Source: Acidobacteriota bacterium (GTDB lineage Bacteria; Acidobacteriota; Blastocatellia; Pyrinomonadales; Pyrinomonadaceae). From it: a stretch of DNA of 64,000 bases. The notes beneath the pieces are model-generated. The model worked only from the letters and a program-made list of their open reading frames with translations, was not told where the DNA came from and did not search any database. A program made the translations under genes and the position numbers. The stretch spans positions 124,001 through 188,000 of the forward strand of contig JAIVJZ010000041.1 of NCBI GenBank assembly GCA_020199775.1, in the 5' to 3' direction. Below are positions 26,854-34,581 of this stretch, piece after piece. Position 1 is the first letter of the stretch. The number at the start of each line of letters is the position of its first letter.

Positions 26854-27303
26854 ATGGGACTCAATCTCACCAAAGTTAAATATGAAACCTTGAACGCGCG
26901 GCAACAAGAAAACTATAACTATCAAAAGCTGTCCGCCGTGCTAGCGGACTATGGCTTTGTCACCATGCGGTTGAGTGATGATTGGAAAGGTGCGGATTTG
27001 ATTGCACAGCACATTGATGGCGAAACTTTCTTAAAGGTGCAATTGAAGGGGCGACTTACACTTTGTAAGAAGTATATTAACAAATCCCTTCATATCGCCT
27101 TTCCTTACCGGGATGCTTGGTACCTTTATCCACATGATGAGCTATTAGAAATAATACAGGCCAATAGCAAAAGAACTTTTCCTTGGAGTAACAAGGGAGA
27201 GTATTCGGTTAGATCGCCTGCTAAACAATTACGTCAAATTCTAAATCCATACCTTATAGAGCCAACTCGGAATCGCCAATTGAAGTTAACATTAAATGAT
27301 TAA
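26854..27303 (+). CDS. Conserved hypothetical protein, possible PD-(D/E)XK nuclease-like fold
   Basis: A 149-residue protein of a family found scattered in many bacteria with no assigned function. The start has AGGAG 7 bases upstream. The segment SDDWKGADLIAQH (about 45-57) followed by FLKVQLKGR (about 64-72) has the spacing of the D...(E/Q)xK core of the PD-(D/E)XK nuclease superfamily, with Gln-Leu-Lys as the second half. This is my inference, not an established assignment. The gene is clearly AT-richer than its neighbours, is oriented against them and stands alone between yacL and radA, which suggests recent transfer. Confidence 0.6.
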   Translation: MGLNLTKVKYETLNARQQENYNYQKLSAVLADYGFVTMRLSDDWKGADLIAQHIDGETFLKVQLKGRLTLCKKYINKSLHIAFPYRDAWYLYPHDELLEIIQANSKRTFPWSNKGEYSVRSPAKQLRQILNPYLIEPTRNRQLKLTLND

Positions 27304-27345
27304 CCTTTTGCAGAGTTAAAGAAAGCGATTGTTTTCAATTCGCAA

Positions 27346-28716
27346 TCAAAAGAGTTCGCGCAACGCTTCTTCCACCGAGCGCACGCCGACGACGCGCAGA
27401 CCCAGCAGGCGTTGCAAGCCCTCTGCGTTCGAGGCGGGCAGGATCAACCTTTTGAAGCCGAGGGTTTGTGCCTCGCGCGCGCGCACCTGCGCCTGCATCG
27501 CCCCGCGCACTTCGCCCGTCAAACCGACCTCGCCGAACACGGCGGTTTTACCGTCGAGCGGCCGGTTCTTATAACTCGACACGAGCGCGGCGACCACGCC
27601 GAGGTCGGCGGCCGGTTCGTCGATGTCCAGCCCGCCCGCGACGTTGACGAACACGTCGTTGTTCAGCAAGGGCAGTTCGAGCCGCTTCTCCAGCACCGCG
27701 AGCAGCAGCGCGATGCGGTTCGCGTTAAAGCCCTGCGCCGTGCGCAGAGGGTAATTGTATTTCGAGCTCGCCACCAGAGCTTGCACCTCGACGAGCACCG
27801 GCCGCGTCCCTTCCATGCAGGCCGTGACCACCGACCCGGCGGCGTTTTCGGGTCGCTCCTGTAAAAAAATCTCCGACGGGTTGGCGACGGGTTTCAGCCC
27901 CGCGCCCGTCATCTCGAACACGCCGAGTTCGTTGGCCGCGCCGAAGCGATTCTTCGTCGCGCGCACGATGCGATGGTTGTGATGGCGGTCGCCCTCGAAG
28001 TAGAGCACCGTATCGACGATGTGTTCCAGAGCCTTCGGCCCCGCGATTGAGCCTTCTTTCGTGACGTGGCCGATGAGAAAGACGGGCACGCCGCGCGACT
28101 TCGCGAACGTCAAAAATCGCCCCGCCACCTCGCGCACCTGTGAGACAGACCCCGGCGCGCTTTCGATCTGCGAGGAGAAGACCGTCTGAATCGAATCCAC
28201 GATCACCGCGCCCGGCTCTTCGCGTTCCATCTCGGCGAAGATACTTTCGAGGTTCGTCTCCGGCAACAGGTACAAATTCTCGGCCACGACGCCCAGCCGC
28301 TCGCCGCGCATCTTGATCTGCCGCTCCGACTCTTCCCCCGACACGTAGAGCACGCGCGCGCCGCCCGCGCTCAACTTGTCCGCCACTTCGAGCAGCAGCG
28401 TCGATTTTCCGATGCCCGGGTCGCCGCCGATGAGGACGAGGCTTCCCGGCACGATGCCGCCGCCGAGCACGCGGTCAAACTCCGTGATGCCGGACGAGAC
28501 GCGCACGTCGTCCTGCGATTCGATGTCGGCGAAGGCGACCGGCTTCGCCTCGCGCGCGTGGAGGCCGCCGCGCGCCGCCGCGCCTTTCGGGACGGCGCGC
28601 GCGCGCTCCTCGACGAACGTGTTCCATGCGCCGCACGCCGGGCATCTGCCGAGCGACTTGGGCGACTGCTTGCCGCAACTCTGGCAGACGTAAATTGTTC
28701 CCGCACCCTTTGCCAC
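27346..28716 (-). CDS. radA: DNA repair protein RadA/Sms
   Basis: A RecA-like ATPase that promotes branch migration in homologous recombination. The 456-residue protein has an N-terminal zinc finger (Cys 11, 14, 25, 28: CQSCGKQSPKSLGRCPAC). Walker A is GGDPGIGKST near 97-106, the RadA-specific KNRFG lies near 256-260, and a Lon-protease-like C-terminal domain runs from about 330 (VNVAGGLDIDEPAADLGV). All key parts are intact. It lies 3 bases downstream of the ArsC-like gene, so those two are probably cotranscribed. Confidence 0.95.
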   Translation of the reverse strand: MAKGAGTIYVCQSCGKQSPKSLGRCPACGAWNTFVEERARAVPKGAAARGGLHAREAKPVAFADIESQDDVRVSSGITEFDRVLGGGIVPGSLVLIGGDPGIGKSTLLLEVADKLSAGGARVLYVSGEESERQIKMRGERLGVVAENLYLLPETNLESIFAEMEREEPGAVIVDSIQTVFSSQIESAPGSVSQVREVAGRFLTFAKSRGVPVFLIGHVTKEGSIAGPKALEHIVDTVLYFEGDRHHNHRIVRATKNRFGAANELGVFEMTGAGLKPVANPSEIFLQERPENAAGSVVTACMEGTRPVLVEVQALVASSKYNYPLRTAQGFNANRIALLLAVLEKRLELPLLNNDVFVNVAGGLDIDEPAADLGVVAALVSSYKNRPLDGKTAVFGEVGLTGEVRGAMQAQVRAREAQTLGFKRLILPASNAEGLQRLLGLRVVGVRSVEEALRELF

Positions 28717-28719
28717 GAG

Positions 28720-29088
28720 CTATCCCTTCTGCGCTAAAAACTCCCGAATCTTCTCCACCGGGCGACCGAGCACGGCGCGCTCGCCCCGCTCGACGATGGG
28801 GCGTTCGATGAGTTCGGGATGCGCGACCATGAGCGCGATTGCTTCGTCGTCCGTCAGTTCGCGGCGGTCTGGATTCAACTCGCGGTAGAGGGCTTCTTTC
28901 GTGCGCAGTAGTTCGCGCGGCGCGATGTTCATCTTGGCGACGAGCGCGCGCAGTTTCGCTTCGCCGAGCGGCTCGGTCGTGTAATTGACCTTCTCGAATT
29001 CGAGGCCGCTCTCACGGAGCAGGCGTCCCGCCTCGCGGCAGGCGCTTCAAGTCGGTTTCTCGTAGATCGTGATCTTGTCGTCGTTCAT
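28720..29088 (-). CDS. Probable selenoprotein of the ArsC/Spx (arsenate reductase-like) family, Sec encoded by TGA
   Basis: Read through one TGA, the frame from the ATG at 29088 gives 122 residues, the normal family length: MNDDKITIYEKPT-U-SAC, then REAGRLLRESGLEFEKVNY. The TGA (29047-29049) is codon 14, exactly where ArsC, Spx and YffB proteins carry their catalytic cysteine (KPTCSxCR). It would give a UxxC redox motif with the resolving Cys at 17. The second half (about 52-122) is a sound ArsC C-terminus: ELLRTKEALYRELN, then LIERPIVERGERAVLGRP with the conserved Arg residues. The ATG has AGGA 7 bases upstream. A small hairpin with a G-led loop starts 13 bases after the TGA. No selA/B/C/D gene is in this window. 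The alternative is a Cys-to-stop mutation, with the 70-codon remnant starting at 28932. True arsenate reduction versus another thiol role is open. Confidence 0.72.
29021..29046 (-). promoter_or_regulatory. Candidate bacterial SECIS element
   Basis: On the minus strand AGGCG (29033-29029), loop GGA, CGCCT (29025-29021) form a 5-bp stem. The loop begins 19 bases after the TGA, inside the 16-37 base window described for bacterial SECIS elements, and has G as its first base. A competing stem with a GCGA tetraloop can form closer to the TGA. Confidence 0.5.
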
Positions 29089-29159
29089 TTCGTTCCTCAT
29101 TCGCGCGTGACGGGTGAAGCGTCGCGGCGCGCGCGGGTCGGCCGCGCGCGGTTCGGGCG

Positions 29160-29471
29160 TCAGTGGTCTTCGGCCTTCTCTTCGATTTCGAGGATGTCGC
29201 CTTCGGTGAAGAGGTAGGTGCGCATGTGCTTGTCGAAAGCGGGACTCATGCGGCGCAGGTATTCGAGCGCCATCATGGCGTGCTCGATCTCTTCGTCGCG
29301 GTTGTGTTCGAGGATGCGACGCAGTTGATCGTCCGTCGTCACTTCGGCGCGCTGGTTGTACCAGTCAACCGCTTCCAACTCTTCCTGCACGGACTTGACG
29401 GCGCGTGAAAAATTCAACGTCCGCTCGCTCATTTTCTCGTAACTCTCATGCCACTCTGCGCTGGTTGCCAC
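29160..29471 (-). CDS. Encapsulated-ferritin-like protein (EncFtn family)
   Basis: EncFtn proteins are short ferritin-like ferroxidases that assemble as decamers inside encapsulin shells. The frame opens at 29570, but an AGGAGG site 8 bases upstream fixes a GTG start at 29471, giving 103 residues. The family hallmarks are present: EELEAVDWYNQR (30-41) with the metal Glu and the entry-site Trp-Tyr, and HNRDEEIEHAMM (56-67) with the E-x-x-H pair 61/64. The C-terminus is acidic (DILEIEEKAEDH) and lacks a recognisable encapsulin-targeting peptide. No shell gene lies next to it. It is the neighbour of the putative selenoprotein, and both fit oxidative or metal stress. Confidence 0.85.
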   Translation of the reverse strand: MATSAEWHESYEKMSERTLNFSRAVKSVQEELEAVDWYNQRAEVTTDDQLRRILEHNRDEEIEHAMMALEYLRRMSPAFDKHMRTYLFTEGDILEIEEKAEDH

Positions 29472-29651
29472 GTGGTTTTTTCCTCCTGAAAGTGCGTCGC
29501 CGAAAACTTCGCCACATCCTACCCCAGTCTCCGAGTCAAAGTCTAAAGCCGGAAACTTCGGCGGGAACAAGACGCGCGGCGGCGGGGTCTAACCTTATCG
29601 AGTCCGCTCGTTCTAGACCCGTCGGCACCGGCACAGAGAGGACTAAAAGTT

Positions 29652-30479
29652 ATGTTCACACACTTGGTCGAATCCGGCTCGCACAAAAAAGACATGGCGC
29701 GCCGGGGGCGTTTCTTTCTCGGCACGCTCGGCTTCTACGGCTTCCTCCTGTTGGTCGCGGGCGTGGCGAGCGTCTACGCTTACGATACGCACCTCGGCAA
29801 ACAGAATCTCGAACTCTACTCGGTGACGATGATCCCGCTCCCGCCCGCGCAGCCGCACACGCCCGACCGGCCACAGCCCGCGGCGGGCGGTTCGCGTCCT
29901 GATGAACTCATTCAACGCGCCGCGGCTATCGCGCCGCTTCTCGACAACACGCGACCGCCCGACACCGTCTCGACCGAGCGCAACCGCTCCGCCGAGATAC
30001 CGCGCAACAACGCGCCTTACGTCGTCAACGGCACGGACGTTGACCCGAGGAATCGCGGCGGCGGCGTCTTGAACGCGCCCCCTGGCGGCAACTATCCGAA
30101 CAACACGAATCGTGCGGCCGTCGTCGTGCCCGTCAAGCCCGCCGAAGACCCGTTGCCGCCGACGCCGACGCCCACGCCCGCCAAACGGCGCGAGCAGATC
30201 AGGGTCTCAGGCGCGGTCATCAGCAGCAAGGTCATCAGCAAGCCCGTGCCCGCCTACCCCATGCTCGCCAAACAGGCGCGCGTGCAGGGGACGGTTACGG
30301 TCGAGATCGTGATTGACGAACAAGGCCGCGTCGTGGCGGCGCAGGCGACGAGCGGCCACTCGCTCCTGCGCATGGCCGCCCAACAGTCGGCCTATCAGGC
30401 GCGCTTTTCGCCGACCTCGATCTCCGGCCAGCCCGTCAAAGTGTCCGGCGTCATCACCTACAACTTCATCCTTCAATAG
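29652..30479 (+). CDS. TonB family protein with N-terminal membrane anchor
   Basis: A 275-residue protein. A short basic cytoplasmic leader is followed by one helix (about 25-44: LGTLGFYGFLLLVAGVASVY), a long Pro/Asn/Thr-rich periplasmic region (about 58-185), and a TonB C-terminal domain (about 190-275: KPVPAYPMLAKQARVQGTVT, then ALL-type SGHSLLRMAAQQSAYQARFSP). The architecture is that of TonB itself, but ExbB and ExbD are not adjacent. The start has AGAGGA 11 bases upstream. It is divergent from the EncFtn gene and convergent with alr, so it is its own transcription unit. Confidence 0.82.
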   Translation: MFTHLVESGSHKKDMARRGRFFLGTLGFYGFLLLVAGVASVYAYDTHLGKQNLELYSVTMIPLPPAQPHTPDRPQPAAGGSRPDELIQRAAAIAPLLDNTRPPDTVSTERNRSAEIPRNNAPYVVNGTDVDPRNRGGGVLNAPPGGNYPNNTNRAAVVVPVKPAEDPLPPTPTPTPAKRREQIRVSGAVISSKVISKPVPAYPMLAKQARVQGTVTVEIVIDEQGRVVAAQATSGHSLLRMAAQQSAYQARFSPTSISGQPVKVSGVITYNFILQ

Positions 30480-30540
30480 ATCGCACAGAAAGGAGACTTC
30501 GCAAGAGCACACAGCAAAACTCAGGAAGGTACAGACCCGA

Positions 30541-30652
30541 AAGGGGAAAAGGGGAAGGGGTAAAGGGGAAAGGTAAAAGTGGGAAAGAGCTTCGCCAAAG
30601 CGCGCGGGCGTTGTCTCCACCCTTTACCCCTTCCCCTTTTCCCCTTCCCCCT
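30541..30652. repeat. Fold-back tandem-word element, GGGGAAAAGGGG type, reaching into alr
   Basis: Left arm 30541-30577 and right arm 30618-30652 match in 25 of 26 core bases. The right arm and an adjoining 20-base direct duplication (30650-30668 and 30670-30688) are translated as the C-terminal tail of alanine racemase. Confidence 0.9.
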
Positions 30653-31856
30653 TCTTCTTTGAATCTTCCCCTTCTTCTTTGAATCTTCTCGGCACGCGCG
30701 CGCTGATGCCGCAGGTGATTTCATACGAGATCGTGCCCACGATTTTGGCGATGTCTTCGGCGGGCACCGAGAGGTGGCCGTCCGCGCCGATGAGCGTCAC
30801 TTGGTCTCCGCGTTCGACGCCCGGCACGCCCGTCACGTCAAGCAGCGTCATATCCATCGAGATGCGGCCGACGACGGGCGCGAAGCGGCCACGCACGATA
30901 ACGCGACCGCTATTCGAGAGCGGGCGCGCGTAGCCGTCGTGATAGCCGATAGGCACGGTGGCGACGAGCGTCGGGCGCGTCGCCGCGAATGTGCAGCCGT
31001 AGCCGAGCATCTCGCCCGCCCCGATCCACTTCAGCAGGATGATCTGCGAACGCACGTTCATCACCGGGCGAAACTCCGGCAAGCCATCCTGCGGCCGCTG
31101 TAGCACGTCGCGCCAGAGGCCGTAGAGCACGCCGCCCGGTCGCACCATGTTGCCGTGCGTTGCGGGGTGGGCGAAAGTCGCCGCCGAGTTCGCCAGATCA
31201 AAGAAGGTCGGCGCGTGTCCCGCGGCGCGAAACGCTTCGCGCGCCTCACGAAAGCGCGCCAACTGTTCGGCCGTGAATGAATCGCGCCCCGCATCGTCGG
31301 CCGAAGCGAAGTGCGTCATCAGGCCGTCCACCCGGAGGTTCGCAAAATTTTTGATCTCGCGCGCAAACTCCGCCGCCCCTTCGTGTCGCACGCCGAGCCG
31401 CCCCATGCCCGTGTCAATTTTGACGTGGACATCGGCGACGACTCCCGCCTCGCGCGCCGCGCGGTCGAACGCCTCCGCCGTGTCGCGCCGGTAGACGACG
31501 GGCGTGAGCCGGTGTTGAATGAGCGCGCCCGCTTGTCCCTCCCAGAAGCCTTCGAGACAGAGTATCGGCTGCGCTACCCCGGCGCGGCGCAACTCGATCC
31601 CCTCTTCCGGCAGCGCGACGCCGAACCAATCGACGCCTTCCGCCGCGAGCCGCCGCGCGCAACCGACCGCGCCGTGCCCGTAGGCGTCGGCCTTCACGAC
31701 GGCCATCACCCCGACTTCGCCCCCGACCGTGCGGCGCACCGCGCGGAAGTTCGCGGCGAGCGCGTCGAGATCGATCTCAGCCCACGTCGGACGCCGGGCG
31801 AACGTCTCGGCGTCGCCGTCGGTGTCTGTTTGTTGCGTCTGGTTTTTAACCTTCAT
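30624..31856 (-). CDS. alr: Alanine racemase
   Basis: PLP enzyme that makes D-alanine for peptidoglycan. The 410-residue protein carries the PLP lysine at about 55 in VVKADAYGHGAVG and the second-domain catalytic Tyr in EMLGYGCTF near 285. DQVTLIG lies near 351 and TCGISARVPRRF near 381-392, where the family normally ends. The last 18 residues (KEEGEDSKKKGEGEKGKG) are extra and come from a 20-base tandem duplication and the arm of the fold-back element. The N-terminal 20 residues are a polar extension. It lies downstream of dnaB behind a hairpin. Confidence 0.94.
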   Translation of the reverse strand: MKVKNQTQQTDTDGDAETFARRPTWAEIDLDALAANFRAVRRTVGGEVGVMAVVKADAYGHGAVGCARRLAAEGVDWFGVALPEEGIELRRAGVAQPILCLEGFWEGQAGALIQHRLTPVVYRRDTAEAFDRAAREAGVVADVHVKIDTGMGRLGVRHEGAAEFAREIKNFANLRVDGLMTHFASADDAGRDSFTAEQLARFREAREAFRAAGHAPTFFDLANSAATFAHPATHGNMVRPGGVLYGLWRDVLQRPQDGLPEFRPVMNVRSQIILLKWIGAGEMLGYGCTFAATRPTLVATVPIGYHDGYARPLSNSGRVIVRGRFAPVVGRISMDMTLLDVTGVPGVERGDQVTLIGADGHLSVPAEDIAKIVGTISYEITCGISARVPRRFKEEGEDSKKKGEGEKGKG

Positions 31857-31871
31857 GATTCATAAAGCGAA

Positions 31872-31919
31872 GTCCCGCGAGGGACGTTTGAATCGAACAT
31901 TCAAACATCGCCGCGGGAC
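31872..31919 (-). terminator. Nested hairpin between dnaB and alr
   Basis: GTCCCGCG (31872-31879) pairs with CGCGGGAC (31912-31919), and an inner GTTTGAA pairs with TTCAAAC. On the minus strand it is followed by TTCGCTTT. It probably ends the ribosomal protein-dnaB transcript. Confidence 0.6.
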
Positions 31920-31960
31920 AGAAACTTATACACCCGTGTGTCGGCTGCTGGCGGTCGCCC

Positions 31961-33325
31961 CTACTCTTTCCACATGTTCTCGAAGCGCGTGAACTCTTTG
32001 AGGAAGGCCAGTTGCACCGTGTCGGTCGGGCCGTTGCGCTGTTTGGCGACGATGACCTCGGCGATCCCCGCGTTCTCTTCCGTACGGTTGTACTGCTCCT
32101 CTCGATAGATGAAGGCGACCACGTCGGCATCCTGCTCGATTGCGCCCGACTCGCGCAAGTCCGAGAGTTGCGGTCTGTGATCCGTGCGCGCTTCGGGAGC
32201 GCGCGAGAGTTGCGAGAGCGCGACGAGCGGCACGTTCAACTCCTTCGCCAGCCCCTTCAACTCGCGCGAGATTTGCGACACTTCTTGCTGCCGCGACTCC
32301 GAACGCTTCGACGAGCCGGACATCAACTGCAAATAATCGACGATGATCAGATCGAGCCGCTTCTGTTCCGCCGCCAGCCGCCGCGCCTTCGCGCGCATCT
32401 CCAGCACGGAGATGCCGGGCGTGTCGTCTATGAAAATTTTCGTCTCCGAGAGCGTGCCGAGCGCGCCCGCGAGCCGCGCCCACTCGTCGCGCGACAGGAA
32501 ACCGGAGCGGAAGCGGTGCGCGTCCACATGCCCCTCGGAACAGAGCATGCGCATTACCAGAGACTCCTTCGACATCTCCAGCGAGAACACGCCGACGACG
32601 GCGTTGGCCTGAATCGCCGCGTTCTGCGCGAGCGTCAGGCAGAGCGAAGTCTTGCCCATTGAGGGGCGCGCCGCGACGATGATCAAGTCCGACGGTTGCA
32701 GCCCCGATGTCAGCCTGTCGAGTTCGGCGAAGCCGGTCGTCAGCCCGGTCAAGACCGAACCGCGACCGCCGAGTTCCTGCACCTTTTCGAGAATCCCGTC
32801 GGCCACGGGCTTGACGTGCGCGAAGCCCTGACGCGTGCGCTCGTCGGCCAGCGCGAAGATCATTTGCTCGGCGTGGTCGAGGATGAGCGTGGCCTCGTCC
32901 TCTTCTTCGAGGGCTTCGCTCGTGATCTTGTTGGCGACCTTGACGAGTTGCCGCAGCATGGACTTGTCTTTCACGACCTTGGCGTAGTGCGCGAGGTTCG
33001 TGAAGTGCGGCAGGCCGTAGGTGAGTTCGGAGATGAAGGCGATGCCGCCGACCTGTTCGAGCGCGCCGTCGCGGCGAAGTTCCTCGCCGAGCAGGATGGG
33101 GTTGATCTCCGCGCCGCGCTCGCTCATCGAAATCATGGCGCGGAACAGGTGCTGGTGCGCGCGGACGTAAAAGTCGTCGGGGCGCAAAAGTTCGATCGCC
33201 TGATTGACGTGGCCGTTGTCGAGGACGATAGCCCCGAGGATGGCACGCTCGGCGTCCGCGCTGTGCGGCAGCGGGCGTTCGAGCATTTGATCGCGCGTCG
33301 AATCGGGAGCGAAATTTTTGACCAT
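31961..33325 (-). CDS. dnaB: Replicative DNA helicase
   Basis: Hexameric 5'-3' helicase of the replication fork. The 454-residue length is standard. The N-terminal helical domain starts [18 protein letters not shown] (near 19-36). The C-terminal RecA core has Walker [12 protein letters not shown] near 220 and Walker [15 protein letters not shown] near 320-333, followed by the [31 protein letters not shown] block. No intein is present. It follows rpsF-rpsR-rplI, a common bacterial order. The start is the ATG at 33325; a long frame on the same strand that starts further upstream is a shadow. Confidence 0.96.
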   Translation of the reverse strand: MVKNFAPDSTRDQMLERPLPHSADAERAILGAIVLDNGHVNQAIELLRPDDFYVRAHQHLFRAMISMSERGAEINPILLGEELRRDGALEQVGGIAFISELTYGLPHFTNLAHYAKVVKDKSMLRQLVKVANKITSEALEEEDEATLILDHAEQMIFALADERTRQGFAHVKPVADGILEKVQELGGRGSVLTGLTTGFAELDRLTSGLQPSDLIIVAARPSMGKTSLCLTLAQNAAIQANAVVGVFSLEMSKESLVMRMLCSEGHVDAHRFRSGFLSRDEWARLAGALGTLSETKIFIDDTPGISVLEMRAKARRLAAEQKRLDLIIVDYLQLMSGSSKRSESRQQEVSQISRELKGLAKELNVPLVALSQLSRAPEARTDHRPQLSDLRESGAIEQDADVVAFIYREEQYNRTEENAGIAEVIVAKQRNGPTDTVQLAFLKEFTRFENMWKE

Positions 33326-33449
33326 CGGGAGACTCGGGAGCTTCGGAAGTCAGAGGAAAGACCGGACAAAAAAACTGCTGTAAGCGGTGGCCGCTCTCAA
33401 CTAAAACCACCCGCCGGGAGCAACGCGCCTACAGCATACTATAGCCAAA

Positions 33450-33482
33450 GCGGGCGCGACAATGTTTAGTCGGCGCGCCCGC
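33450..33482 (-). terminator. Hairpin after rplI
   Basis: GCGGGCGCG (33450-33458) pairs with CGCGCCCGC (33474-33482), 15 bases past the rplI stop. On the minus strand only a short TTT follows, so termination may be partial and dnaB could be read through. Confidence 0.5.
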
Positions 33483-33496
33483 TCGGTTGTTTGATT

Positions 33497-34054
33497 TTAC
33501 TCGCCGCCGGTCTGCGTCTCGTCGGCGGTCGCTCCCGTCGTAGCGGCGTCCGTCGCGTCCGCGCCGGTCGTGGCTGTGGCTTCCGCCGCCGCCGCCGCGC
33601 CGCCTTCGGCCGTGACGATGACGGGGATGTCCACGTTTACTTCGCGGTGCAGCCGCACGCGCACGGAAAACTCTCCCGTCTCCTTGATCGCTTCCGCGAG
33701 GTGGATGCGGCGACGGTCAAACTCGTAGCCCTTCTCTTTGAGGGCTTCCTGAATGTCCATCGAAGTGACCGAGCCGTAGAGCATGCCGTGTTCGCCGACC
33801 TTGCGCTCGAAGGTCAGGCGCAAAGCGTTCATCTGCCCGGCCTGCGCTTCAGCCCCGGCGCGCTCCGTCGCTTCCTTACGCAAGAGCGCGGCGCGCTCCT
33901 GTTCGATCTGCTTGACGTTCGAGGCCGTGGCCTGCACGGCGAGTTTGCGCGGCAGCAGGTAGTTGCGCGCGTAGCCCGCGCGGACTTTGACGATCTCGCC
34001 GCGCGCTCCCAAATTATCAATATCTTCACGCAAGAGGACTTGTGTGTTTGCCAT
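33497..34054 (-). CDS. rplI: 50S ribosomal protein L9
   Basis: Binds 23S rRNA at the base of the L1 stalk. The conserved opening QVLLREDIDNLGARGEIVKVRAGYARNYLLPR (5-36) is followed by the long connecting helix and a C-terminal domain to about residue 150. The final 35 or so residues are an Ala/Thr/Asp/Gly tail without Lys or Arg, unlike normal L9 of about 150. It is 22 bases downstream of rpsR. Confidence 0.95.
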   Translation of the reverse strand: MANTQVLLREDIDNLGARGEIVKVRAGYARNYLLPRKLAVQATASNVKQIEQERAALLRKEATERAGAEAQAGQMNALRLTFERKVGEHGMLYGSVTSMDIQEALKEKGYEFDRRRIHLAEAIKETGEFSVRVRLHREVNVDIPVIVTAEGGAAAAAEATATTGADATDAATTGATADETQTGGE

Positions 34055-34076
34055 GATCTGTAGAGTCCCTCCTTAT

Positions 34077-34424
34077 TTACGAGTCGGCGGCGTAGGGTAA
34101 GAGCGCGATGTTGCGCGCGCGTTTGATGGCCTCGGCCAGCATGCGTTGGTGCGGCGCGCACGATCCCGAAATGCGGCGCGGCAGAACCTTGCTGCGTTCG
34201 GGGATGTAGTTCGTCAGCAACTTCACGTCCTTGAAATCGATGATGTCAACTTTGTCCAGACAGAAGCGGCACACTTTGCGCCGGCGGAATCTGCCGCCGC
34301 TGCGCCCGCCGCCCGCGCCGCCGCGACCGCCGCCACCACCACCACCGCCGCCGCCGAAGCGACCGCCGCGGTCGTCGTCATTTCCGAAATCACGTTCCCG
34401 ATCACGATCAAAATTTCTCGACAT
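34077..34424 (-). CDS. rpsR: 30S ribosomal protein S18 with Gly-rich N-terminal extension
   Basis: The S18 core is residues about 50-115: [21 protein letters not shown] and [30 protein letters not shown]. In front of it is a 48-residue Asp/Arg- and Gly-rich leader with a run of ten glycines and RGG-like motifs, which resembles RNA-binding disordered tails. CRFC retains a CxxC pair typical of zinc-type S18. The gene order rpsF, rpsR, rplI is standard, though ssb, often found between S6 and S18, is absent. Confidence 0.94.
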   Translation of the reverse strand: MSRNFDRDRERDFGNDDDRGGRFGGGGGGGGGGRGGAGGGRSGGRFRRRKVCRFCLDKVDIIDFKDVKLLTNYIPERSKVLPRRISGSCAPHQRMLAEAIKRARNIALLPYAADS

Positions 34425-34581
34425 AGATTTTCCTCTTTCAAACTTTTCCGGCCACTCCGCCGGTTGACCGACCCGACTGTCGCGCTTGCGCTCGCGCGAG
34501 TTATCAACTCGCTAAGGCGCGCTGTTCGAGGTCGCGTATGGTTCAACGCCCGCCCGTAAGCAGGGGCGACACGTGTCCGGG

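Noticed and set aside
28720-28932. A free-standing 70-residue ArsC C-terminal protein starting at the ATG at 28932
   Set aside because: The upstream codons give the complete ArsC N-terminus in the same frame, broken only by the TGA at the catalytic position, and the upstream ATG has the better ribosome site.
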